A stretch of DNA of 6,315 nt. Source: an uncultured Lachnospiraceae bacterium. GTDB taxonomy: Bacteria; Bacillota; Clostridia; Lachnospirales; Lachnospiraceae. How positions within the stretch are numbered: the first letter of the stretch is position 1; each line of letters begins with the position of its first letter. The stretch is taken from the NCBI GenBank assembly GCA_945836355.1, contig CAMALD010000086.1:1-6315 (forward strand), read 5' to 3'. The notes beneath the pieces are model-generated. The model was not told where the DNA came from. It saw only the letters and a list, made by a program, of their open reading frames with translations, and did no database searches. Positions 1 through 6,315 of the stretch are shown here, in pieces. A program made the position numbers and the translations under genes.

Positions 1-92
1 GGTGAGCAGGGCACCGGGAGTAAGCTGCAAGATTTGGCTCACGCAGGTGTATGAGTAATCGAATAGCTGCCAAGGAAGGAGTCGGAAACAAA
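1..92 (+). other. Upstream flank, possible 3' end of a preceding gene
   Basis: Two frames are open from the left edge. One ends at TGA 52-54 (17 residues, ending LAHAGV) and the other at TAA 56-58 (18 residues, ending TQVYE). Either could be the tail of an upstream gene, but neither is long enough to recognise. An inverted repeat GTGAGC (2-7) / GCTCAC (37-42) is present with a 29-base loop, too open to call a terminator. I found no convincing -35/-10 pair for fabV here, so its promoter probably lies to the left of the window. Confidence 0.25.
73..81 (+). promoter_or_regulatory. Ribosome-binding site that sets the fabV start
   Basis: AGGAAGGAG lies 11 bases before the ATG at 93. The in-frame ATG at 51 has no purine-rich site at a usable distance, and it would add 14 residues not found in the FabV family, which typically begins with an MIVEP-like sequence. 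This favours ATG 93. Confidence 0.7.
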
Positions 93-1262
93 ATGATTGT
101 GGAACCGAAAGTAAAGGGGTTTATCTGCATTACCGCACATCCGGACGGATGCCGCGAGAGTGTGCGCAGACAGATAGAATATGTGAAATCAAAGAAACCG
201 GAGCATCCGGCAAATGCACCGAAGAAGGTGCTGGTAATCGGAGCATCGACCGGGTACGGTCTGGCATCGCGCATTACCGCAGCATTCGGGTATGGGGCGG
301 ACACGCTGGGAATTATGTTTGAAAAAGAAGCCACCGAAAAGCGCACAGCCACGCCGGGAATGTACAATACGAAGGCATTTGAGGCCTTTGCCGCACAGGA
401 GGGTCTGTTTGCGGAGTCAATCAATGGTGACGCATTTTCGGATGATGTCAAAGCGCAGGCGATTGACATCATCCGAAACAACCTCGGCAAGGTGGATATG
501 GTGGTATATAGTCTTGCAGCGCCAAGGAGGACGGACCGTGACGGCACCGTGTATTCCTCCGTGTTAAAGACCATCGGACAGGATTACACCAATAAGACGC
601 TCGATTTGCGCACAAACGAGATTACCCGGGTTACCGTGCCTCATGCGAATGAGGAGGAGGTGGCGGCAACCATCAAGGTTATGGGCGGTGAGGACTGGCA
701 GGAGTGGATCCGACAGCTTTCCGATGCCGGTGTGCTGGCGGAGAGCGCGACCACGGTAGCCTACTCCTATATCGGACCGGAGGTCACCCATCCGATATAT
801 TTTAACGGCACCATCGGTATGGCGAAAAAGCATCTTGAGGATACGGCAAATGCGCTGCGTGAGCAGTATGCTAGGCAGGGACTGAAGGCGTACGTTTCGG
901 TGAACAAAGGGCTTGTGACCCAGGCGAGCTCCGCCATTCCGATTGTACCGCTGTACATGAGTCTGTTGTACAAGGTCATGAAGGAGCAGGGGCTGCACGA
1001 GGGCTGCATTGAGCAGATGGAGCGGCTGTTCCGGGAACGCCTCACTCTGCCGGAGATTCCGGTGGATGCGGAAAACCGCATTCGCGTGGATGATTATGAG
1101 ATGAAGCCAGAGGTGCAGCAGGCGGTACGTGCGGCGTGGGATGCTGTGAATACTGAAAATCTGAAGGAGTATGCCGATATCGACGGATATTATGAGGATT
1201 TTTATCATATGTTTGGATTCCGGTACGACAATATCGATTATTCCAGGGATGTCGAGATTTAA
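93..1262 (+). CDS. fabV: NADH-dependent trans-2-enoyl-ACP/CoA reductase, FabV/TER type
   Basis: This cytosolic enzyme reduces the trans-2 double bond of enoyl-ACP or enoyl-CoA with NADH. It either closes the elongation cycle of type II fatty acid synthesis or makes acyl-CoA such as butyryl-CoA. The 389-residue product has the usual family length and the typical start MIVEPKVKGFICITAHPDGC. Visible motifs are the dinucleotide-binding GASTGYG (residues 50-56), an acidic residue in FEKE (76-79) where the family selects NADH, SLAAPRR (140-146), and the catalytic Tyr-x8-Lys pair Y236/K245 within the stretch YFNGTIGMAK. NKGLVT (271-276) follows and places Thr276 in the substrate/cofactor loop. The spacing Y-x8-K is the FabV hallmark and differs from FabI. 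The next gene, tspO, follows after 88 bases, and no other fab genes are visible. Family assignment is very secure. Whether the in vivo substrate is ACP- or CoA-bound cannot be read from the sequence. FabV enzymes are known for tolerance to triclosan. Confidence 0.95.
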   Translation: MIVEPKVKGFICITAHPDGCRESVRRQIEYVKSKKPEHPANAPKKVLVIGASTGYGLASRITAAFGYGADTLGIMFEKEATEKRTATPGMYNTKAFEAFAAQEGLFAESINGDAFSDDVKAQAIDIIRNNLGKVDMVVYSLAAPRRTDRDGTVYSSVLKTIGQDYTNKTLDLRTNEITRVTVPHANEEEVAATIKVMGGEDWQEWIRQLSDAGVLAESATTVAYSYIGPEVTHPIYFNGTIGMAKKHLEDTANALREQYARQGLKAYVSVNKGLVTQASSAIPIVPLYMSLLYKVMKEQGLHEGCIEQMERLFRERLTLPEIPVDAENRIRVDDYEMKPEVQQAVRAAWDAVNTENLKEYADIDGYYEDFYHMFGFRYDNIDYSRDVEI

Positions 1263-1350
1263 TAACAAAAGGAAAGCAGCCGGGATGCATAAGGAACGTA
1301 TCGCCTTCATATGCTGATATAGAATGCAGAAGGAAAGAGGCTGGTAAGCC

Positions 1351-1845
1351 ATGCTTCGTGAATGGGGCAAAGACAAAGCATTCTGGCTATCGCTCGCAAT
1401 CAGTTATGGCGCAGGAGTGCTGGGAACTTTACTTACACTCGGTAAAATGGGAATATACACAAGGATAACACAGCCGCCTCTGGCACCGCCGGGGTGGCTG
1501 TTTCCTGTTGTATGGACGGTTTTGTATTTCCTGATGGGGCTGGCAGCTTATCTGGTATATCGTGATTGTGGCAGTACAGTACCTTTGCAGCAGGAGAAGA
1601 AGGCGGATGCCCTGAGCTGGTATCTGTCACAGCTTTTACTCAATATCGTCTGGCCGATATTGTTCTTCCGGTTTGAAGCATTCTGGCTGGCGTTTCTTTG
1701 CATTGTCGGTCTGTGGGGCAGTATTCTGATGACCTATCGCAGATTTCGGACCCTGTGTCCGGCAGCAGGTATCATGATACTGATATACCTCGTGTGGGTG
1801 AGCTTCGCTGCGTATCTGAATCTTGCAATTGCGCTGCTTAATTAG
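1351..1845 (+). CDS. tspO: TspO/MBR family membrane protein
   Basis: This is a small integral membrane protein related to the mitochondrial translocator protein (benzodiazepine receptor) and bacterial TspO. The family binds porphyrins and sterol-like ligands and has been linked to tetrapyrrole handling and stress responses; the true function in Firmicutes is unsettled. The 164-residue product has five predicted hydrophobic helices, roughly residues 10-31, 48-70, 88-107, 109-128 and 137-162. Family motifs are PPLAPPGWLFPVVW (42-55), the segment LNIVWPILFF (97-106, with Pro after Trp where many members have Ser), and YLVWVSFAAYLN (146-157) in the last helix. The start at ATG 1351 is supported by AGGAAAGAGG (1331-1340), 10 bases upstream, and by an in-frame TAA at 1345-1347. 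It may be co-transcribed with fabV, as I see no terminator between them. A C-terminal cholesterol-recognition motif cannot be claimed with certainty. Confidence 0.93.
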   Translation: MLREWGKDKAFWLSLAISYGAGVLGTLLTLGKMGIYTRITQPPLAPPGWLFPVVWTVLYFLMGLAAYLVYRDCGSTVPLQQEKKADALSWYLSQLLLNIVWPILFFRFEAFWLAFLCIVGLWGSILMTYRRFRTLCPAAGIMILIYLVWVSFAAYLNLAIALLN

Positions 1846-1865
1846 CCGCACGGAGGGTAAAAAGG

Positions 1866-1894
1866 TTTACATTTCGGGCGATTTGTGATATTCT
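1866..1894 (+). promoter_or_regulatory. Sigma-A-type promoter for argS
   Basis: TTTACA (1866-1871) and TATTCT (1889-1894) are separated by 17 bases, with an extended -10 TG at 1886-1887. Transcription would begin near 1901 and give a leader of about 60 bases before argS, too short for a T-box riboswitch. The rest of the 116-base tspO-argS gap shows no hairpin followed by a T-run, so any terminator for tspO is not evident. Confidence 0.6.
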
Positions 1895-1941
1895 ATGACC
1901 AATGCAGTAAGGGAAAAGTACAAAACGAAAAGGATTCAGAA

Positions 1942-1948
1942 AGAGAGG
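1942..1948 (+). promoter_or_regulatory. Probable argS ribosome-binding site
   Basis: AGAGAGG precedes the ATG at 1962 with 13 intervening bases, longer than usual. CAGGG at 1956-1960 is too close to serve. No other in-frame start codon lies nearby, and the [12 protein letters not shown] start fits clostridial ArgRS, so the start itself is not in doubt. Confidence 0.45.
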
Positions 1949-1961
1949 TAATTTTCAGGGC

Positions 1962-3740
1962 ATGAAGAAAATTGCAGAACAGATAGCAGAGGAATTGAAA
2001 AAAGCATTTGCGGAATGCGGTTATGAGGAGCGCTTTGGCATGGTAACGGTCTCAAATCGTCCGGATTTGTGCCAGTATCAGTGCAATGGCGCAATGGCAG
2101 CAGCAAAGCAGTATAAAAAGGCTCCGATTATGATTGCCAATGAGATTGTGGAGAAATGTGCAGGCAATCCGATGTTTGCAAAGTTCGAGGCGGTGATGCC
2201 GGGCTTTATCAATATCACCCTCGCCAACCGATTTGTATCAAAGGCGCTTGCCGGTATGGCGGCGGAGGAAAAGCTGGGCGTGTCGACAGGAAAGCCGCAG
2301 ACCGTCATCGTGGATTACGGCGGCGCCAATGTCGCAAAGCCGCTGCATGTCGGCCATCTGCGTTCCGCAGTAATCGGTGAGTCGGTAAAGCGCATGAAGC
2401 GTTTTATGGGCAATAAAGTAATCGGCGACGTGCATCTTGGCGACTGGGGTCTGCAGATGGGGCTGATTATTGAGGAATTGCGTGATCGCAAGCCGGAGCT
2501 GGTATATTTTGATGAGAATTATACCGGAGAGTATCCGGCGGAGGCTCCGTTTACGATTAGTGAGCTGGAAGAAATCTACCCTGCGGCATCCGCGAAGTCG
2601 AAGGAGGATGAAGCGTTTAAGGAGCGCGCCCATAGGGCAACGGTGCTTTTGCAGAGCGGAAACCCTGCCTTCACCGCGCTCTGGAAGCATATCATGGCGG
2701 TTTCGCTCGCCGATTTGCGCAAAAATTACGACAACCTGAATGTGCATTTTGATCTTTGGAAGGGTGAGAGCGATGCGCAGCCGTACATCCCGGATATGAT
2801 TGAGGATTTGTGCAGCCGGGGCATTGCCTATGAAAGCCAGGGAGCTCTGGTGGTGGATATCGCGCAGGAGAGCGATACGAAGGAGCTGCCACCGTGCATC
2901 GTGCGCAAGTCCGACGGGGCGGCAATCTATGCGACCTCCGATCTGGCAACCATTCTGGAGCGCGAAAAGCTGTATCAGCCGGATCAGTATATCTATCTGG
3001 CGGACAAGCGTCAGGAGCTGCACTTTACCCAGGTGTTCCGCACTGCCCGCAAGGCAGGCTATGTGAAGCCGGAGACCCGCATGGATTACATCGGCTTCGG
3101 TACGATGAACGGCAAGGACGGCAAGCCGTTTAAGACACGTCAGGGCGGCGTGCTGCGTCTCGAATATCTGTTAAAGGATGTGGAGGATGCAGTGTTTGAG
3201 CGGATTCAGGAAAACCGCACCGTGGATGAGGACGAGGCACATAAGACCGCAAAGATGATCGGTCTGGCGGCAATCAAGTACGGTGATTTGTCCAATCAGG
3301 CGGCGAAGGATTACGTGTTTGATGTAGACCGCTTCGCTTCCTTTGAGGGAAACACAGGGCCATACATTCTTTACACGATGGTCCGCATCAAATCAATACT
3401 TGCCAAATATCAGGAGCAGAGCGGAAAAACCGCCGACACATCGGCGCTTGCGGCGGAAGAAGACCGCGCATACAGTGCAAGTGAGGTGGAGCTTATGCTG
3501 GCAGCGGCGCGTTTTGCCGACACGATAGAGCGCGCGGCCGATGAGCTGGCACCGCATAAAATCTGCCAGTATATCTACGAGCTGTCCAACGCGTTTAACA
3601 GCTTTTATCACGAGAACAAGATTCTGGCACAGGAGGATGCCGCAAAGCAGGCGCAGTGGATTGCATTGATTTCGCTGGTGCTCCGCGTCCTGAATGTGTG
3701 CATCGACCTGCTTGGCTTTGAAGCACCGGACCGCATGTAA
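1962..3740 (+). CDS. argS: Arginyl-tRNA synthetase (class I)
   Basis: ArgS charges tRNA-Arg with arginine using ATP, in the cytosol, and is essential for translation. The 592-residue product is close to the usual length (E. coli about 577). Domains in order are the N-terminal Add-1 tRNA-recognition domain (about 1-100), the class I Rossmann catalytic domain with the HIGH-type signature HVGH (129-132, in [15 protein letters not shown]) and the conserved HLGDWG (158-163), and the degenerate KMSKS-equivalent loop [10 protein letters not shown] (387-396), which in this family lacks the canonical second motif. The helical DALR anticodon-binding domain (about 465-592) ends in the family-typical [10 protein letters not shown]. 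No catalytic motif is missing and there is no frameshift. It has its own candidate promoter upstream, and the DUF815 ATPase follows after 22 bases, probably on the same transcript. Confidence 0.98.
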   Translation: MKKIAEQIAEELKKAFAECGYEERFGMVTVSNRPDLCQYQCNGAMAAAKQYKKAPIMIANEIVEKCAGNPMFAKFEAVMPGFINITLANRFVSKALAGMAAEEKLGVSTGKPQTVIVDYGGANVAKPLHVGHLRSAVIGESVKRMKRFMGNKVIGDVHLGDWGLQMGLIIEELRDRKPELVYFDENYTGEYPAEAPFTISELEEIYPAASAKSKEDEAFKERAHRATVLLQSGNPAFTALWKHIMAVSLADLRKNYDNLNVHFDLWKGESDAQPYIPDMIEDLCSRGIAYESQGALVVDIAQESDTKELPPCIVRKSDGAAIYATSDLATILEREKLYQPDQYIYLADKRQELHFTQVFRTARKAGYVKPETRMDYIGFGTMNGKDGKPFKTRQGGVLRLEYLLKDVEDAVFERIQENRTVDEDEAHKTAKMIGLAAIKYGDLSNQAAKDYVFDVDRFASFEGNTGPYILYTMVRIKSILAKYQEQSGKTADTSALAAEEDRAYSASEVELMLAAARFADTIERAADELAPHKICQYIYELSNAFNSFYHENKILAQEDAAKQAQWIALISLVLRVLNVCIDLLGFEAPDRM

Positions 3741-3762
3741 ACCAAAGAAAGAAGGCGTAGTT

Positions 3763-5073
3763 ATGTACAAAAAACTAGCAAGGCTTGTGATTTATAAAAA
3801 TATCAGCCGGGACAGCATTCTGTTCCGGCTGGCTGACGTCATCGAGCAGTACGAGCGCGGTGCGGTAAACCCGGAGGATACCATCACTGCGATTTACGAG
3901 CAGATACACCGTTTGCTGGATGTCGCTACGGAGTACGGCTTCGATGAGAATCTCTGGCAGAATTATCTGGCGTATCTTCTTGCCAGCGTGGAAAACCCGT
4001 TCAGCATGGTGTGCGAGAAAAACGGTGCGCAGGAAGGCACGGTCAATCAGTTTGCAAAGGGAGATTTTGCAATCTTTCATGAGCTTTTCCACTATGATTT
4101 TTCTGTGCTTGAGAGGGAGCTTGGAATCGACTGCTTCTCCACCGTTACCCATTATAAGGCAATCGTGAAAAACGAGCGCAGCTATAATTACAATGTGAGC
4201 GAGAAGGTGCAGGCGTTGAGCCGGGAGATTGCGCAGGCAGCATCCGCCGATGAGATTTTTGATATCGTGACAAAATTTTATCAGGCATACGGCGTCGGCA
4301 AGTTTGGTCTGAATAAGGCCTTCCGCGTGCGCCATACGCAGGAGGGGGCAGAGCTGTACCCGATTACCAACACCGACGAGGTGCATCTGGATGATCTGGT
4401 GGGATACGAGCTGCAGAAGCAAAAGCTGATTGACAATACCCTTGCGTTTGTGGAAGGAAAAAAGGCAAACAACGTATTGCTCTACGGTGATGCGGGCACC
4501 GGAAAATCCACCAGCATCAAGGCGATTTTAAATGAGTACTATGACCGCGGGCTCCGCATGATAGAGATTTATAAGCATCAGTTTGAGGATTTGTCGACCG
4601 TCATTTCCCAGATTAAGAACCGCAATTACCGCTTTATCATATATATGGATGACCTCTCGTTTGAAGAGTTTGAAATCGAATATAAGTATCTCAAGGCCGT
4701 GATTGAGGGTGGTCTGGAGACCAAGCCGGACAATGTGCTGATCTATGCGACCTCCAACCGCCGCCATCTCATCCGCGAGACCTGGAGTGACCGCTCGGAT
4801 ATGTCGCAGGACGAGCTGCACCGCTCGGATACGATGCAGGAAAAGCTCTCCCTGGTGGCAAGATTCGGCGTCAGCATCAATTACAGTGCGCCGACGCAGA
4901 AGGAGTATTTTACCATTGTAGAGCATCTGGCAAAGCCGTACGATTTCTTCGGACTTAGCAGGGAGGAGCTGCTGGTGCAGGCAAATGCATGGGAAATGCG
5001 CAACGGGGGACTTTCGGGCAGAACCGCACAGCAGTTTATTATTCATATGGCGGGCAAAAACCCTTTGACATAA
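3763..5073 (+). CDS. DUF815-family P-loop ATPase (AAA+-like)
   Basis: This is a predicted cytosolic ATPase of the DUF815 family (PF05673), whose cellular role is not established. The 436-residue product has a helical N-terminal part (about 1-200) and a C-terminal ATPase core. The core shows Walker [10 protein letters not shown] (242-250), Walker [11 protein letters not shown] (291-300, acidic pair D296/D297), a sensor-1-like YATSNRRH (328-335), the conserved [10 protein letters not shown] stretch (360-369) with a possible arginine finger at R367, and a sensor-2-like [11 protein letters not shown] (415-425). No signal peptide or membrane helix is visible. The N-terminal part contains HELFH (106-110), which matches HExxH by pattern only. 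The start at ATG 3763 follows AAGAAGG (3748-3754) with 8 intervening bases; the longer frame from 3694 would overlap argS and is disfavoured. The 22-base gap after argS suggests co-transcription. The family is secure; the function is unknown. Confidence 0.9.
   Translation: MYKKLARLVIYKNISRDSILFRLADVIEQYERGAVNPEDTITAIYEQIHRLLDVATEYGFDENLWQNYLAYLLASVENPFSMVCEKNGAQEGTVNQFAKGDFAIFHELFHYDFSVLERELGIDCFSTVTHYKAIVKNERSYNYNVSEKVQALSREIAQAASADEIFDIVTKFYQAYGVGKFGLNKAFRVRHTQEGAELYPITNTDEVHLDDLVGYELQKQKLIDNTLAFVEGKKANNVLLYGDAGTGKSTSIKAILNEYYDRGLRMIEIYKHQFEDLSTVISQIKNRNYRFIIYMDDLSFEEFEIEYKYLKAVIEGGLETKPDNVLIYATSNRRHLIRETWSDRSDMSQDELHRSDTMQEKLSLVARFGVSINYSAPTQKEYFTIVEHLAKPYDFFGLSREELLVQANAWEMRNGGLSGRTAQQFIIHMAGKNPLT
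4791..4841 (+). repeat. Imperfect 30-base-period direct repeat inside the ATPase gene
   Basis: Bases 4791-4811 and 4821-4841 match at 18 of 21 positions, starting with the shared CCGCTCGGATA. The offset is exactly 10 codons, giving RSDMSQDE and RSDTMQEK just before the EKLSL motif. It could be an old small duplication or chance similarity within a conserved segment. Confidence 0.45.
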
Positions 5074-5093
5074 CGCTACGACGCTGATAGAAT
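5065..5093 (+). promoter_or_regulatory. Near-consensus sigma-A promoter overlapping the ATPase stop codon
   Basis: TTGACA (5065-5070) is a perfect -35, followed after 17 bases by TAGAAT (5088-5093), with an extended -10 TG at 5085-5086. The -35 box lies in the last codons of the ATPase gene (Leu, Thr) and abuts its TAA at 5071-5073. Transcription would start near 5100, leaving a leader of about 30 bases with the ribosome-binding site at 5118-5124. This implies that the membrane-protein gene is expressed independently of argS. Confidence 0.72.
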
Positions 5094-5117
5094 AAAGGAG
5101 AAGGCATTTTTTGTTTC

Positions 5118-5124
5118 AAAGGAG
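5118..5124 (+). promoter_or_regulatory. Ribosome-binding site that sets the membrane-protein start
   Basis: AAAGGAG touches the ATG at 5125 directly (zero spacing) but lies 6 bases before the in-frame ATG at 5131, which is therefore the likely start. A second AAAGGAG at 5094-5100 overlaps the -10 element and the predicted transcription start, and is probably not used in translation. Confidence 0.75.
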
Positions 5125-5130
5125 ATGTAT

Positions 5131-6264
5131 ATGAAAAAACGAAATCATAAAATCAGTCAGACCTATTGCGGTTTGCGCATTCGTCTGTGTCTCGGCACTG
5201 CGGTGCTTGCAGCAGGCGTGATGGGGGCGGCTCTGCAGCCGGCAGCCGTATACGCTGAGGATTATACAGATGTTTTTTATAAAGGCGAGGCAGAAGGAAA
5301 GGTAAATGTGCGGGTGGCACCGGGGCAGGACAATGAACAGGTGACGCACGGCGGCGAAAAGGTGCAGTTAAAGGCCGGCGATGTGGTTATAATCATCGGC
5401 GAAGAGATGGTGGGCGACAAGGTATGGTATAAGGTCCACTTCATGATCGGCAGCGATGAAATCATCGGATATTCGACCAGCAGCTATATCAAAAAGACCA
5501 GTGTGCAGATAACCCCGACGCCGACTCCGACGCCGGAGCCGACACCGTCTCCTACACCGGAGCCGACCAAGGAGCCGGAACCGACGGAGGAGGTCACACC
5601 AAGTGCAGTACCGGAGGAAAAACCGGAGGAGGAAGAAAAATCCGGCGGCAAGGGCGGTATTATTGCAGCAGTTATCGTCATTCTGCTGGCAGGAGGAGCG
5701 CTGGTATTCTTAAAGTCCCGCAAGGCGCAGGCAGCAGGCAGGGCGGCAAGCCGCAAGATGGCCCAGCTCAAGAAAATGAAGCTGGAGAGCGGTGAGAATG
5801 AGGAAGAGGATAACAGCCGCGGCAGGAGAAAGCCGGAGGTCAAGACAAAGGTGAATTATCGTGAGACGCAGGCAGACCAGGTATATCAGGATGTATATCT
5901 GAAAAAGGGTGCCTCCGGAAACGAAAATCAGGAAAATCCGGAATACGCCTACATCGACCAGGGGGATTCCGAGGAGATTAAGGCGAATGCAGCCAGAGAG
6001 AACGAGGAGCGCAGAGCCCTCCGCGAGGAGATTGAAAACCTTCGCGAGCATGATCTGGTAATCCATAAGTATTTCGGCAAGGGCGAGGTATTTGACAATT
6101 CCGATGTCCGCCTCATTGAGGTGCGTTTCGGCGGCGAGGCACGTTTTATGAACAAGGATGCGCTTGCGGCAAAGAAGCTGATGAAACGCTGCAGCGAGGA
6201 TACCATGAGGTATCACCGCAGAGCTTCGGACCGTCAGCCGCGCGATGAATATTTTGATGAATAA
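5131..6264 (+). CDS. Single-pass membrane protein: exported SH3b domain, Pro-rich stalk, cytoplasmic coiled coil and PcrA/UvrD-tail-like motif
   Basis: I do not recognise a named gene. The 377-residue product (from ATG 5131) has a signal peptide: basic N-region to about 18, hydrophobic core 19-39, likely cleavage after VYA at 42. Next is a bacterial SH3-type domain (about 44-124) with the typical segments KVNVRVAPG (57-65), KAGDVVIIIGEE (81-92) and WYKVHF (99-104); such domains often bind cell-wall peptides. A Pro/Thr/Glu stalk (128-170) leads to a membrane helix (about 176-194) and a Lys/Arg-rich stop-transfer segment. The cytoplasmic part is charged, includes a likely coiled coil (about 280-306), and ends with V310xHxxFGxGxV320 followed by EVRFGGEARFM (330-340), resembling the small Tudor-like domain at the C-terminus of PcrA/UvrD helicases. 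The layout suggests a link between the wall side and a cytoplasmic partner; this is inference. It is preceded by its own strong promoter. The domain order is clear; the role is unknown. Confidence 0.85.
   Translation: MKKRNHKISQTYCGLRIRLCLGTAVLAAGVMGAALQPAAVYAEDYTDVFYKGEAEGKVNVRVAPGQDNEQVTHGGEKVQLKAGDVVIIIGEEMVGDKVWYKVHFMIGSDEIIGYSTSSYIKKTSVQITPTPTPTPEPTPSPTPEPTKEPEPTEEVTPSAVPEEKPEEEEKSGGKGGIIAAVIVILLAGGALVFLKSRKAQAAGRAASRKMAQLKKMKLESGENEEEDNSRGRRKPEVKTKVNYRETQADQVYQDVYLKKGASGNENQENPEYAYIDQGDSEEIKANAARENEERRALREEIENLREHDLVIHKYFGKGEVFDNSDVRLIEVRFGGEARFMNKDALAAKKLMKRCSEDTMRYHRRASDRQPRDEYFDE
5512..5589 (+). repeat. Degenerate Pro-Thr/Pro-Glu coding repeat (stalk)
   Basis: Bases rich in CCG-ACN and CCG-GAG codons encode alternating Thr-Pro and Glu-Pro pairs at residues 128-153 of the membrane protein. 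This is typical of an extended surface stalk crossing the cell wall. Such tracts can vary in length between strains through slippage. Confidence 0.8.
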
Positions 6265-6295
6265 TTTAGTTTATACGAGTGACGAAAGCCCGACC

Positions 6296-6315
6296 TTCTG
6301 TGAAAAAACGCAGAA
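6296..6315 (+). terminator. Possible intrinsic terminator or other hairpin, cut by the window edge
   Basis: TTCTGTG (6296-6302) and CGCAGAA (6309-6315) form a 7-base-pair stem with one G-T wobble around an AAAAAA loop, 31 bases after the last stop codon. The stem is AT-rich at its base and the T-run that would confirm a terminator would lie beyond the window. It could also belong to a different RNA element. Confidence 0.35.

Noticed and set aside
2..42. Inverted repeat GTGAGC / GCTCAC as a terminator or riboswitch stem
   Set aside because: Six base pairs with a 29-base loop and no T-run is readily expected by chance.
1312..1325. Possible extended -10 element (TGATATAGAAT) before tspO
   Set aside because: There is no acceptable -35 at 16-18 bases upstream, and the implied transcript would begin inside the tspO ribosome-binding site.
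564..1376. Long open frame on the minus strand (270 codons) opposite fabV and the start of tspO
   Set aside because: It is the antisense shadow of a clear fabV gene, has no recognisable domain and spans an intergenic gap. The same holds for the 261-codon minus frame at 2238-3023 opposite argS.
1846..1961. T-box or other amino-acid-responsive leader before argS
   Set aside because: With the promoter at 1866-1894 the leader is only about 60 bases, and no specifier-loop, antiterminator or terminator structure is visible.
5111..5134. Seven-codon TTG-start mini-frame ending in TGA overlapping the ATG at 5131, with AAAGGAG at 5094-5100
   Set aside because: The predicted transcription start near 5100 would exclude that ribosome-binding site from the message, and a TTG start with no other support is weak.
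5484..5843. Minus-strand open frame rich in Gly-Val-Gly-Ser repeats
   Set aside because: The repeats are the reverse complement of the Pro/Thr stalk codons of the membrane-protein gene.

Overview
The window looks like ordinary chromosome from a Gram-positive, clostridial bacterium, most likely of the Lachnospiraceae type. The reasons are base composition near 50% GC, purine-rich ribosome-binding sites, sigma-A-like promoters, a DUF815-type ATPase next to argS, and a surface protein with a bacterial SH3 domain and a Pro/Thr-rich stalk. This placement is inferred from gene style, not from a database match. All five genes are on the + strand. I see no tRNA, rRNA, CRISPR array, insertion sequence or prophage gene.

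Layout. Positions 1-92 are flanking sequence that may hold the last codons of an upstream gene. Then come a FabV/TER-type NADH-dependent enoyl thioester reductase (93-1262), a five-helix TspO/MBR membrane protein (1351-1845), a 116-base spacer with a good sigma-A promoter, arginyl-tRNA synthetase argS (1962-3740), a DUF815-family AAA+-like P-loop ATPase (3763-5073), and a single-pass membrane protein (5131-6264). The window ends in a hairpin that may be the start of a terminator. For three genes (fabV, the ATPase, the membrane protein) the longest open frame begins upstream of the start I prefer; I moved each start on Shine-Dalgarno spacing and family N-termini.

Transcription and function. 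fabV and tspO are 88 bases apart and could be co-transcribed. argS has its own promoter, and the ATPase follows it after 22 bases, so these two are probably one transcript. A near-consensus promoter (TTGACA, 17 bases, TAGAAT, with an extended -10 TG) overlaps the end of the ATPase gene and would drive the last gene separately. The genes cover lipid metabolism (FabV), membrane/tetrapyrrole-linked function (TspO) and translation (ArgS), plus two poorly understood proteins; nothing shows that they form one pathway.

The most interesting item is the last gene. It combines an exported SH3b domain, a Pro/Thr/Glu stalk and one membrane helix with a cytoplasmic tail that ends in a motif resembling the Tudor-like C-terminal domain of PcrA/UvrD helicases. 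I find no evidence of a complete new multi-gene system here.
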